Source of the DNA: a virus
Direction: 5' to 3' (one strand)
DNA length: 42,456 bases
Virus record (IMG/VR): IMGVR_UViG_3300032524_000324
Location: 1 to 42,456 of that record
Shown: piece by piece, positions 33,916-40,456 of the stretch
Numbering within the stretch: position 1 is the first letter of the stretch
Layout: the number at the start of each line of letters is the position of its first letter
The notes under the pieces: generated by a model
Told to the model about the DNA's origin: nothing
Database searches by the model: none
What the model saw: the letters and a program-made list of their open reading frames with translations, nothing else
Program-made: the position numbers and the translations under genes

Positions 33916-34407
33916 TTATCCCGAGGCGACTTCACCTTTTTCCTCCAGTGCTTTTTCCAAGGCAGCGATGCGATCTTCCAGTTGGTGTATTTTTTGGTTC
34001 TGGTCTTCGAGTTTGTCCTCCGTTTCAATTGCGTGATAGAAGGCATTTATATTTGCCGTCAAAGCGGTTTTGTATACTGTGTTTGAGGTTAATATTTTAT
34101 GGGTTTTTCCAAGCATATTCCAGTCTTGCGGATCTGCCTGGGGAGTCCAGTCTCCGTGTAGGCCATAATCTCTTCCAGGTTCTTTTATTTTTTCTTTATA
34201 TTTTGGACCTTCGCCAGTAATAAGCCAGTCCAAGTTCCCGTCAGAGTGTAATTCAGAGCATTTCTTAATGATTTCGGGGGTCAATGTCCCTTTGCGTTTG
34301 CGGTTTGAGAAGTTTTGTGCTTTTAAACCAAGAAGTTGCGCAAGCTCCTTGTCGGTTTTGAAGCCACAAACTTCATTCATTCTGTCGGTTACTTTATTAT
34401 TTTTCAT
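33916..34407 (-). CDS. CI-type phage repressor without peptidase domain (163 aa)
   Basis: Residues 1-65 match the Bac_CI_repressor helix-turn-helix family known from phage 186: KTDKELAQLLGLKAQNFSNR, then GNLDWLITGEGP. Residues about 115-160 form a coiled coil (QIHQLEDRIAALEKALEE), probably for oligomerisation. There is no LexA/S24 peptidase part, so RecA-driven self-cleavage is not expected. Induction may need an antirepressor. It faces the early operon across a 78-bp control region with a sigma-70-like promoter, and heads the leftward lysogeny operon. Confidence 0.85.
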   Translation of the reverse strand: MKNNKVTDRMNEVCGFKTDKELAQLLGLKAQNFSNRKRKGTLTPEIIKKCSELHSDGNLDWLITGEGPKYKEKIKEPGRDYGLHGDWTPQADPQDWNMLGKTHKILTSNTVYKTALTANINAFYHAIETEDKLEDQNQKIHQLEDRIAALEKALEEKGEVASG

Positions 34408-34425
34408 TTTTGAGTGTATTTTTTA

Positions 34426-34453
34426 TTGACAACTTCATCTTATAATGTATCAT
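34426..34453 (+). promoter_or_regulatory. Early rightward promoter in the repressor control region
   Basis: TTGACA at 34426 and TATCAT at 34448 are 16 bases apart. A TATAAT at 34441 lies too close to that -35 box to use it and may serve an overlapping promoter. The site is between the divergent repressor and first early gene, where operators are expected. I see no clear repeated operator. Confidence 0.6.
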
Positions 34454-34485
34454 AGGTTCTAAACATTCACCCCAAGAGAGGGATT

Positions 34486-34731
34486 ATGAAAAACCCATTA
34501 GTTGGTAAAACTTCCCATTGTCCGGAATTTCAGTCCTTATTGAAAAAGATTTTTCCGAACAAGGAGCAGGCCGATCTTTTACAGAGAACGTTAGGCGTCG
34601 ATATTGAGAAACTCAAAACACAGCGCCGGGGCACATTGGTTTGGCTTGAATCCGGTGCTAAGCAGATGGCGAAGGACGCCGGCTATACTGAAACATCGCC
34701 CGAAAAATCCACATTTAAGGAGTTTTGTTAA
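34486..34731 (+). CDS. First early gene, unknown (81 aa)
   Basis: GAGAGGG precedes the ATG. The protein is small, basic and helical, with HCPEFQSLLKKIFPNKEQAD and RRGTLVWLESGAKQMAKDAG. The position, first gene opposite the repressor, is where Cro-like proteins lie, but I see no clear helix-turn-helix. It may be a regulator or host-takeover protein. Confidence 0.6.
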   Translation: MKNPLVGKTSHCPEFQSLLKKIFPNKEQADLLQRTLGVDIEKLKTQRRGTLVWLESGAKQMAKDAGYTETSPEKSTFKEFC

Positions 34732-34753
34732 TTGTATCAGAGGTTACAGGAAA

Positions 34754-35074
34754 ATGGATCAAAAGACAAGTTTGAATAATATGTGCATGGAAACCAATCA
34801 CATCAATCATATCGCCTTTTTGGGGCTGAAAAAACTGGGATATCCGGTTGTCAATATCCGTAAATCTTTTCACAAGCTGACCGGTGTCGGGCAGCCGGAG
34901 ATGGCCGAGATGATCGGGACATCCCGGATAAATGTCACCAAGAACATCGACGGCAGCCGCAACACACCGGATGTTCGGGAAGGGATCTCCAAGATCTGGG
35001 GCGTGCCGGTTGATGATCTTTGGGAACCCGCCGGAGATAAGGCGGGCAAACCTGAGATGGGCAAACAAAACTAA
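34754..35074 (+). CDS. HTH regulatory protein (106 aa)
   Basis: The ATG at 34754 is chosen after ACAGGAAA; the upstream part of the frame overlaps the previous gene and lacks a ribosome binding site. Residues about 45-90 hold a helix-turn-helix: QPEMAEMIGTSRINVTKNI followed by GISKIWGVPVDDLW, in which the last block is the Xre-family closing helix. It likely binds DNA as a Cro-like or early activator. The gene ends directly against the next ATG. Confidence 0.7.
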   Translation: MDQKTSLNNMCMETNHINHIAFLGLKKLGYPVVNIRKSFHKLTGVGQPEMAEMIGTSRINVTKNIDGSRNTPDVREGISKIWGVPVDDLWEPAGDKAGKPEMGKQN

Positions 35075-35716
35075 ATGGGACTGATAGCGTTTCCACGAAA
35101 AAGCGCCCAGAACCATGAAGGGCCAATGACCTCGCCGGAACTGAGCTGGCTGAGAACCCTTGAAGACAAGATCGAAAAGAATATGAAGGGTTTTTACGAG
35201 CTTGGCAGCGCATTGGCGAAGATTCGGGAGAATCGTCTGTATCGAGATGAATACAGAACTTTCGAGGAATATTGCCGCACCAGATGGGATTTTACAAGAC
35301 GCCATGCGGATAATCTGATCGGATCGTATAAAGTAATCGACAACCTAAATGAGAACCGTGGTTCTCAAATCCCCTCACCGACTAATGAGCGCCAGACTCG
35401 GCCTCTCAGAAGACTCTCAGCACCCCTTCAAAAAGAAGCATGGCAGAATGCAGTTAAAGCCGCCCCGGACGGTGAGGTAACGGCGAAGCACGTGAAGGCG
35501 GCGGTGGCGGAAATACTGGACTGGAAAGTTAGGGTTCATGTGAAGCGGACTTCCGAGGAAATTAAGACAGAGCCCCGCGTCACTCTTGAATTCAAAGCAG
35601 TGTATGAACGGCTTTTGCAAATCATCCAGGATGCGCGGCAAGATAAATGGAAAAACTTGTCTAAATCGGCGGTGCTGAAACACGTGCAGTCGCTGGAGAC
35701 GATTGTGAGGCTATAG
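35075..35716 (+). CDS. DNA-binding-like early protein, DUF3102/ParB-HTH type (213 aa)
   Basis: The ATG at 35075 follows the previous stop directly; an ATG at 35126 with GAAGGG ahead is a good alternative. Residues about 40-90 carry LGSALAKIRENRLYRD, FEEYCRTRWDFTRRHADNLI, a pattern seen in phage and plasmid proteins with a KorB/ParB-like helix-turn-helix. The middle has a Pro/Arg-rich linker, then a second helical part around AVKAAPDGEVTAKHVKAAV. It may take part in replication or partition. Confidence 0.65.
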   Translation: MGLIAFPRKSAQNHEGPMTSPELSWLRTLEDKIEKNMKGFYELGSALAKIRENRLYRDEYRTFEEYCRTRWDFTRRHADNLIGSYKVIDNLNENRGSQIPSPTNERQTRPLRRLSAPLQKEAWQNAVKAAPDGEVTAKHVKAAVAEILDWKVRVHVKRTSEEIKTEPRVTLEFKAVYERLLQIIQDARQDKWKNLSKSAVLKHVQSLETIVRL

Positions 35717-35717
35717 T

Positions 35718-35912
35718 ATGGCTGGAATGTTTAAAAATCCGAAGGCTTTTTGCCTTGCATGCCACCAAGAACTGAGCGCTATGCTGTCGATATTGGTCGG
35801 CGAGCCAACGGATGTATTGTTTTATAAGTGCCCGTATCATCCAAGGTCGCCTGTTTATTTCAAAGAGCACGGTGAATATTATGAGCTGGTCCCCGACAAA
35901 GGAACAAGTTGA
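35718..35912 (+). CDS. Small Cys-containing early protein (64 aa)
   Basis: The gene starts one base after the previous stop. CLAC near residue 12 and a CPYHP near residue 39 could bind zinc together with nearby His. Otherwise no family is seen. It overlaps the next gene by 32 bases in another frame. Confidence 0.5.
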   Translation: MAGMFKNPKAFCLACHQELSAMLSILVGEPTDVLFYKCPYHPRSPVYFKEHGEYYELVPDKGTS

Positions 35913-36126
35913 GCTGGCAAAGGCCGAGGCCGGCCGGGTTCTATTAGCGAATCGGATTAAAGAGTTTGAGCGGCTGTTTCAGCTTATCTTGCTGCTGCAA
36001 TTTGCCAGTCCGTGTCTGCTTTGGGCGGTGATGGGCTGCCGGTACCGGGCTTCGGTGGCCGGGCATCGGACTTCGGATCATGGTTTGCCGTACAAAGTCG
36101 TTAAGATCCGCAAGTTGGTCGATTAA
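35881..36126 (+). CDS. Small early protein with hydrophobic middle (81 aa)
   Basis: The ATG at 35881 is chosen over 35812, which would bury the start deep in the previous gene. Residues 1-30 form a charged helix (TKEQVELAKAEAGRV). Residues about 31-50 are Leu/Phe-rich and may span or touch the membrane. The tail is basic. No family recognised. The overlap with the previous gene suggests coupled translation. Confidence 0.5.
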   Translation: MSWSPTKEQVELAKAEAGRVLLANRIKEFERLFQLILLLQFASPCLLWAVMGCRYRASVAGHRTSDHGLPYKVVKIRKLVD

Positions 36127-36230
36127 TTTGCGGGCTATTTATTTGCCCAAAGATTAAGCGGTTGGGCTTGCATGGTGTTACATCATATATTTTTTTACTT
36201 AGTCAATGATAATTACAAGGAAAAATTACC

Positions 36231-36752
36231 ATGAAAACGGGTAATAAAATGGACAAAAACGAAATTCTCAACCAGGTGAAGATCGCGGTGATGGGCTATC
36301 CCATGAAGGCCATGGCCGATGAGCTGGACAAGGCGTATTCCACTTTGTCTAACGAACTGGACCACCGGGACACGGCCAAATTAGGTTTTTTGACGGCTCT
36401 GGGGATTCTGGCAAAGAGCCAGGGTGCCGGGGCTCCCTCACAGAGCCGTTATGCCGGCATCAAGGCGGTGGATCTGATCGAGGCCGGTTTTGGGCGCGTG
36501 GCGTTCGAGCTGCCCAAAGCGATTCCCACGGACCCGCGTCCGATTATGCAGATGGCGGCCAAGCTGTCGAAAGAGTTCGGTGAAGCCGTCCAGGAGCTGG
36601 CAAGCTGCATCGATCCGGAGTCTCCCGGCGGCGGAAGGACTATCGCCGAAGAAGCCGAGCGCTGCCTGAAAGAAATCGGCGATTTGGTTAAGGCGTGTAT
36701 CGAGCTGCAAGGCTATTTTCAGTGCCTGCAGGCAGATAGTCGGAAGGGTTGA
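36231..36752 (+). CDS. CII-like regulatory protein, Phage_CP76 family (173 aa)
   Basis: AAGGA precedes the ATG; a second ATG at 36249 is possible. Residues about 20-60 follow the Phage_CP76 pattern: YPMKAMADELDKAYSTLSNEL, then a Thr/Leu-rich FLTALGILAK helix. Family members control the lysis-lysogeny choice. The C-terminal half is helical and acidic and ends in a coiled-coil-like stretch. A 104-base gap with TTGGGC and TATATT 18 bases apart lies upstream, so it may have its own promoter. Confidence 0.78.
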   Translation: MKTGNKMDKNEILNQVKIAVMGYPMKAMADELDKAYSTLSNELDHRDTAKLGFLTALGILAKSQGAGAPSQSRYAGIKAVDLIEAGFGRVAFELPKAIPTDPRPIMQMAAKLSKEFGEAVQELASCIDPESPGGGRTIAEEAERCLKEIGDLVKACIELQGYFQCLQADSRKG

Positions 36753-36967
36753 TGCGTCAGATCGAATGGAAAAGGCTGCACCGCTTGCCCAAGAAATGTA
36801 GGCGAAAGCCATGGAGCGCACAAGCAAGCTACCTTTATCAGCGGTCTTTAGAGCGGTATTTAAAAACACCGGATGGAATTTATCTCCAGGAAGCCTTGCG
36901 GTCCGCTTTTTCTCAGGGGGAGTTTGGGAGGGTCGAAAGTTGCAGAATAATTCATCAAGCGAAGTAG
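36752..36967 (+). CDS. Small basic early protein (71 aa)
   Basis: The ATG shares one base with the previous stop (TGATG), so it is translationally coupled. The N-terminus is strongly basic (WKRLHRLPKKCRRKPW), the rest helical. It could bind nucleic acid. No family recognised. Confidence 0.5.
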   Translation: MRQIEWKRLHRLPKKCRRKPWSAQASYLYQRSLERYLKTPDGIYLQEALRSAFSQGEFGRVESCRIIHQAK

Positions 36968-36988
36968 ATACCGTCGTGGAGAAGAAAA

Positions 36989-37135
36989 ATGAGTGCAGAG
37001 ATCATGCATATGTACGACGGCAACGATAGAAAAGTTGCTGAACTGGATATTGCCAGCAAAAGCGGTGCGGAGGTTGCAGATATGATCGAGATCCAGGAGA
37101 TGGTCGGGCGGCGGTGTGTGGTTGAAGACGGCTGA
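36989..37135 (+). CDS. Small acidic early protein (48 aa)
   Basis: GGAGAAG lies just before the ATG. The product is acidic with a helical centre (GAEVADMIEIQEMVGRR). After the TGA the same frame stays open for 21 further codons and reads CYRRDENGYWTAEEEF, so an ancestral longer protein or readthrough is possible. Confidence 0.45.
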   Translation: MSAEIMHMYDGNDRKVAELDIASKSGAEVADMIEIQEMVGRRCVVEDG

Positions 37136-37197
37136 GTTAGGGCTTGTTATCGGCGTGATGAAAACGGCTACTGGACGGCGGAGGAGGAATTTCTAAG

Positions 37198-37353
37198 TTG
37201 ATTCAGTTCGAATTAAAAACAAGAAAACATAGGGTTAAATTTCATCTTTATAAATGCATGGATTGTTCCGGCTGGTGGCTTTGGATTCGAACGTCGCGCT
37301 TAGAGAAAATGATACACGTTCCACAATACAATGGAATCTGTATTCCGTTTTGA
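37198..37353 (+). CDS. Small Cys/Trp-rich early protein (51 aa)
   Basis: A TTG start follows GGAGGAGGAATTT. The product has HLYKCMDCSGWWLWIR, a CxxC knuckle followed by aromatic residues, resembling small zinc-binding phage proteins. No ATG is available in the first half, so the TTG start decides the gene. Moderate support only. Confidence 0.4.
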   Translation: MIQFELKTRKHRVKFHLYKCMDCSGWWLWIRTSRLEKMIHVPQYNGICIPF

Positions 37354-37363
37354 GGGAAAAATA

Positions 37364-37531
37364 ATGTTGAAACGAATCGTTACAAATAACTGGACCTTGG
37401 GTTTTCTGTTTGGCTTAGGGATTCTGATTGCCGGATCTGACGGTCTTTGGTTTCCCTGGATTAATTTAGCCGGAGTTTTTTTGATAGGTTGCGTCGGTCT
37501 CGTTGCGATCTGGCTGTGCCCGGCGCCGTAG
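37364..37531 (+). CDS. Small two-TM membrane protein (55 aa)
   Basis: The ATG at 37364 follows GAGGGAAAA; the one at 37331 would overlap the previous small gene. Two hydrophobic helices (about residues 9-25 and 32-50) are joined by a short aromatic turn. It may be an exclusion or inhibitor protein in the host membrane. Confidence 0.5.
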   Translation: MLKRIVTNNWTLGFLFGLGILIAGSDGLWFPWINLAGVFLIGCVGLVAIWLCPAP

Positions 37532-37547
37532 TGACAAAGGAGGTCAC

Positions 37548-38480
37548 ATGAAAAGAGTAATTTTTTATCATAATGATGCAGACGGCAGGTGTGCGGCAGC
37601 GATTGCGTGGCGCCATGCCAAAGAGCACGGCTGGAAAACGGCTTTTGCGCCGTTTGAAGACGGCGATCCCATGGACTGGCAGATATTTGAGCACTTTAAG
37701 ACCGACGTTGATACCCTCTGGATTCTCGATTTTGCGTTTGAGCCTGAAGTAATGGCAAAGATCCGCGAGATTGCGGGCAGCAACCTGGTGTGGATCGATC
37801 ACCATGTTGAGAACCGGGATCTGTTCGAGCGGTTCAAGGATGTTGAAGGTATCCGCAAAGACGATGTGGCCGCCTGCATTTTAACCTGGAATTATTGCTA
37901 CGGGAATATAGACGACATTCCGAGCGCCGTAATATACATCGGCGACAGGGATGTGTGGGTATTTGACGGCGGGGATATCACCCGCTTTTTTTATGAAGCA
38001 TTTTTGCAGGAGAACACCGAGCCGTGGCAGGGGTGCTGGGATCGCTGGCTGAATAAAAAATACGACTTAAGCCTTGAGCTGGCAAAAGGCAGAGTAATCT
38101 ATAGGGCCAGAATGAAATGGCTGCAAGATATGGCTAAGCGCCTGGGGCGCGAAAATGATGAGATTGTTTCCGGAGTGGCAACGCTTACGGTTAATTTTCC
38201 GGGTTCCGGCGACATGGGCCATATCATCCAGGACCTTGGTTTCGAGATTGCCCATTGCTATGAGGATAAGCCCAACCGGGACGGCAAGGTAGTGCGGCTG
38301 CATCATGTGTATTCGGGCACGGTGGATGTGGGTGCGATTGCCAAGGAACGCGGCGGCGGCGGTCGTAAGGCCGCGGCCGGATGGGAGGAATCGATTGAAG
38401 ATCGCCGATTGAAGATTCCCGCTCAACCAGACTTCTCCTTACAGCTTCAGCCCGGCAAAGTGATTGAAGGGGGAAATTAA
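37548..38480 (+). CDS. DHH-family phosphoesterase (310 aa)
   Basis: AAAGGAGG precedes the ATG, and the frame upstream has none. Residues 1-20 hold the DHH motif I, YHNDADGRCAAAIA. WIDHHVENRD near residue 85 is the DHH motif proper. GDRDVWVF near 140 gives another Asp. VDVGAIAKERGGGGRKAAAG near 275 is the DHHA1 substrate-binding motif. Members (RecJ, NrnA, GdpP type) are Mn-dependent nucleases or oligonucleotide and cyclic dinucleotide phosphodiesterases. The substrate here is unknown: nanoRNA, DNA ends or a defence signal are possible. The last 30 residues run through a GATTGAAGATT-type repeat and look like an added tail. Confidence 0.88.
   Translation: MKRVIFYHNDADGRCAAAIAWRHAKEHGWKTAFAPFEDGDPMDWQIFEHFKTDVDTLWILDFAFEPEVMAKIREIAGSNLVWIDHHVENRDLFERFKDVEGIRKDDVAACILTWNYCYGNIDDIPSAVIYIGDRDVWVFDGGDITRFFYEAFLQENTEPWQGCWDRWLNKKYDLSLELAKGRVIYRARMKWLQDMAKRLGRENDEIVSGVATLTVNFPGSGDMGHIIQDLGFEIAHCYEDKPNRDGKVVRLHHVYSGTVDVGAIAKERGGGGRKAAAGWEESIEDRRLKIPAQPDFSLQLQPGKVIEGGN
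38391..38415 (+). repeat. GATTGAAGATCGCCGATTGAAGATT repeat variant inside a gene
   Basis: Two GATTGAAGAT units are spaced by CGCC. It belongs to the family seen between genes at 222, 6223, 10163 and 10240, but here lies within the 3' end of the phosphoesterase gene. Confidence 0.5.
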
Positions 38481-38482
38481 TT

Positions 38483-38680
38483 ATGAAGCTGCCTAAAGTG
38501 GATGTGAATCAAATTCCAGAGATCCCATATATCCCGTGTGGGTGCGGGTGCATCTATTTTATTGAAGCGAGGAAATTTAAGAAGATCCAGAAATATGGAT
38601 CAAAAATCGTTGGGGACAAAGAGACCGTGGCGTTTCAGGTTTTTTTGTGTCTCGAATGCAATAGTGAATTGCAGGCTTAA
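38483..38680 (+). CDS. Small zinc-ribbon protein (65 aa)
   Basis: The gene begins two bases after the previous stop. CGCGC near residue 19 and CLEC near residue 58 form two metal-binding knuckles with a beta segment between, the usual zinc-ribbon spacing. Function unknown. It is coupled to the phosphoesterase gene. Confidence 0.6.
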   Translation: MKLPKVDVNQIPEIPYIPCGCGCIYFIEARKFKKIQKYGSKIVGDKETVAFQVFLCLECNSELQA

Positions 38681-38685
38681 AAATT

Positions 38686-38925
38686 ATGCGGGAAATCGGG
38701 CCGGAAGAAATATTGAAGATACGGGTGGAGAACAATCTGACGCTGGAGCAGTTCGGGGCCAGCGTAGGCGTGACCGGCAAGACCGCATCCTTGTGGGAGC
38801 GCGGACTGTCGAAGCCGCGCAGGACCCATGCGTTTGTCATTTTGCAACGATGGCCGGGGGTATTGGATGAAAAAGGTGCTGCTGGACAAAGGCCGGGAGA
38901 TCGTAACTCCCTGGCTGAATGTTGA
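38686..38925 (+). CDS. Xre-family HTH protein (79 aa)
   Basis: Residues about 8-45 carry ILKIRVENNLTLEQFGASVG, then KTASLWERGLSKP, the Xre helix-turn-helix. The last 30 residues, in the overlap with the next gene, are of mixed composition, so the end may have been changed. It could be a second Cro-like regulator. Confidence 0.72.
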   Translation: MREIGPEEILKIRVENNLTLEQFGASVGVTGKTASLWERGLSKPRRTHAFVILQRWPGVLDEKGAAGQRPGDRNSLAEC

Positions 38926-39061
38926 AGAGGCCGCTAAGTATGTGGGGATGAGCGTGCCGACATTTTTAGCAAAAAACGAAGAGGTACCGTGCAGCGGCAG
39001 CGGCAGAAATCGCAAATACAATACCGAGGCCCTCGATGTGTGGATGAAGGCGAGAGAGTAG
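38867..39061 (+). CDS. Excisionase-like HTH protein (64 aa)
   Basis: The ATG at 38867 overlaps the Xre gene by 59 bases. The protein follows the HTH_17/MerR-type pattern of excisionases: WLNVEEAAKYVGMSVPTFL, a Gly/Arg-rich wing and YNTEALDVWMKARE. It may direct excision with the serine recombinase or act as another regulator. Confidence 0.72.
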   Translation: MKKVLLDKGREIVTPWLNVEEAAKYVGMSVPTFLAKNEEVPCSGSGRNRKYNTEALDVWMKARE

Positions 39062-39067
39062 ATCATC

Positions 39068-39271
39068 ATGAGATACAAGCATCTGGTTCCGAGTGAGGAA
39101 GATATAAAGAAGAGTATTAGGTTGCAGTATTTGGCGGTGCATGCACCGAGGCGGATAACGATCCCCGAAGGCTTTGTGCCTGAAACGTCGCTGGACAAAA
39201 GAATTTTATGGTTAATCCATAGAAACGAAAAAGGAAGTCATGATGGGGACGAAGATCGATTATGTGGATGA
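39068..39271 (+). CDS. Small early protein, unknown (67 aa)
   Basis: It follows the excisionase-like gene by six bases and overlaps the next gene by 32 bases. The product is charged with a central PRRITIPEGFVPETSLD. No ribosome binding site is strong and no family is recognised. Confidence 0.5.
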   Translation: MRYKHLVPSEEDIKKSIRLQYLAVHAPRRITIPEGFVPETSLDKRILWLIHRNEKGSHDGDEDRLCG

Positions 39272-40184
39272 GTCCTGGAATCCGTTCCAGGATGTGCACA
39301 AAGGCAAGTCCGGCCGAGGATATCACTGCACGAAGGTATCTCCGGGATGTGACAACTGCTGGGCGGAAAGGTTTAATAATCGATTCGGCAATAAGATCCC
39401 CTTTGATGATGCTCCGGCGAAGTTAGAGTTGGTGGAAAAAGAACTTACCAGGCCGCAGCGATGGACGCGCAAGCGGCGCAGAGTACTGTTTCAGGCCATG
39501 GGGGATATCTTCCACGGCGGTGTTGACTGGTTGGATATCGATAAGGTGCTTTTGATTTGCGCCTTGTGTCCCGAACATCATTTTTTTTTGCTTACAAAGC
39601 GGTCCAACCCGGCTTGGTACTATTTGGTCAACAGGCCAACCGGTGAATATTTGAAGCGCAAATATCGGGTAATGAGGGAGGTTTCCAAATTCAAAATAAA
39701 GGAATTGCCTCTGGAAATGGAATGGCCGCTTCCCAATCTTTGGCTTGGGATTACCGCTGAGGATCAGGAGCGTTTTAACGAGCGCTGGAATATTTTAAAG
39801 CAGATACCGGCGGCGGGTTACTTTATCAGCCACGAGCCGGCCTTGGGGCCGATTGAATATCCTGATGATTTTTTGTCTCTGGGGATTCGTGCGCTTGTGA
39901 TCACCGGCGGCGAGGCGGGTCCCGGATCGCGGCCGATGCATCCGGATTGGGTCAGGCGTGACCGGGCGCAGTGTGTTCTGCCCGGCGTGCATTTCTTTTT
40001 TAAGCAGTGGGGTGATTGGTCGCCATGCGTCCCTGACAAGAAAACCATCTCGTATGATTTCGACCACCCTTACCACAATTTCAGGGTTTACAGAGTCGGC
40101 AAGAAAAAGGCCGGGCGGTTGTTGGGTGGGCGGGAGTGGAATGAGTTGCCCGTAATGCCTCCTTTGCCGGATTGTCCTTTTTGA
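39240..40184 (+). CDS. Phage Gp37/Gp68 family protein, DUF5131 (314 aa)
   Basis: AAGGAAG precedes two tandem ATG codons. SWNPFQD, then HCTKVSPGCDNCWAERF, is the hallmark of the DUF5131 (Gp37/Gp68) family. Its three Cys in a CX6CxxC row resemble a radical-SAM or iron-sulfur site, and FLLTKRS, WLGITAEDQ, FISHEPALGPI and ITGGEAGPGSRPMHPDW complete the family pattern. The activity is not known to me; a modifying enzyme of nucleic acid is a common guess. Length is normal. It lies two genes before the cytosine methyltransferase. Confidence 0.85.
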   Translation: MMGTKIDYVDESWNPFQDVHKGKSGRGYHCTKVSPGCDNCWAERFNNRFGNKIPFDDAPAKLELVEKELTRPQRWTRKRRRVLFQAMGDIFHGGVDWLDIDKVLLICALCPEHHFFLLTKRSNPAWYYLVNRPTGEYLKRKYRVMREVSKFKIKELPLEMEWPLPNLWLGITAEDQERFNERWNILKQIPAAGYFISHEPALGPIEYPDDFLSLGIRALVITGGEAGPGSRPMHPDWVRRDRAQCVLPGVHFFFKQWGDWSPCVPDKKTISYDFDHPYHNFRVYRVGKKKAGRLLGGREWNELPVMPPLPDCPF

Positions 40185-40201
40185 TAGTTTTGGAGGGAAA
40201 T

Positions 40202-40348
40202 ATGGGAGCATACGAAGAAGGACGAGAGGCTTTTTACAGGGGCGATGATATCGACACTAATCCGTATGATGATCAAGATGCCCAACACGATGAATGGGAA
40301 GAAGGGTATTTTCATGCCGATATTCAGGAATCTGGAGATTACTCGTAA
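40202..40348 (+). CDS. Rmf/CrpP-like small protein (48 aa)
   Basis: TTTGGAGGG precedes the ATG. AYEEGREAFYRG, then NPYDDQDAQHDEWEEGYFHA, matches the short fold shared by ribosome modulation factor and CrpP-like phage proteins (G-R-x-A ... NPY ... W--GY). The role in phage is not settled. It is very acidic, unlike true Rmf, so ribosome binding is doubtful. Confidence 0.6.
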   Translation: MGAYEEGREAFYRGDDIDTNPYDDQDAQHDEWEEGYFHADIQESGDYS

Positions 40349-40357
40349 CCATATTGC

Positions 40358-40423
40358 GGCCGAGAGCGTTGCGAGGATGTCATTCCGTGTCGAGCCACGA
40401 AGGGTATAAGACCCTACTCGGCC
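40358..40423 (+). ncRNA. Possible structured RNA, tRNA-like fold
   Basis: GGCCGAG at 40358 and CTCGGCC at 40417 form a perfect 7-bp closing stem. Inside, CGTG pairs with CACG around a 6-base loop, and GGG pairs with CCC around TATAAGA just before the closing arm, in the place of a T-arm. The T-loop lacks TTC and the D-arm is not clear, so it is not a normal tRNA. A structured leader for the methyltransferase gene is the other option. Confidence 0.35.
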
Positions 40424-40456
40424 TCAATTTAATAAGTTAATTATGAAAGGGCGGGT

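Noticed and set aside
34426-34446. TTGACA with TATAAT as the main early promoter
   Set aside because: The spacer is only nine bases, too short for sigma-70. TATCAT at 34448 gives a proper spacing.
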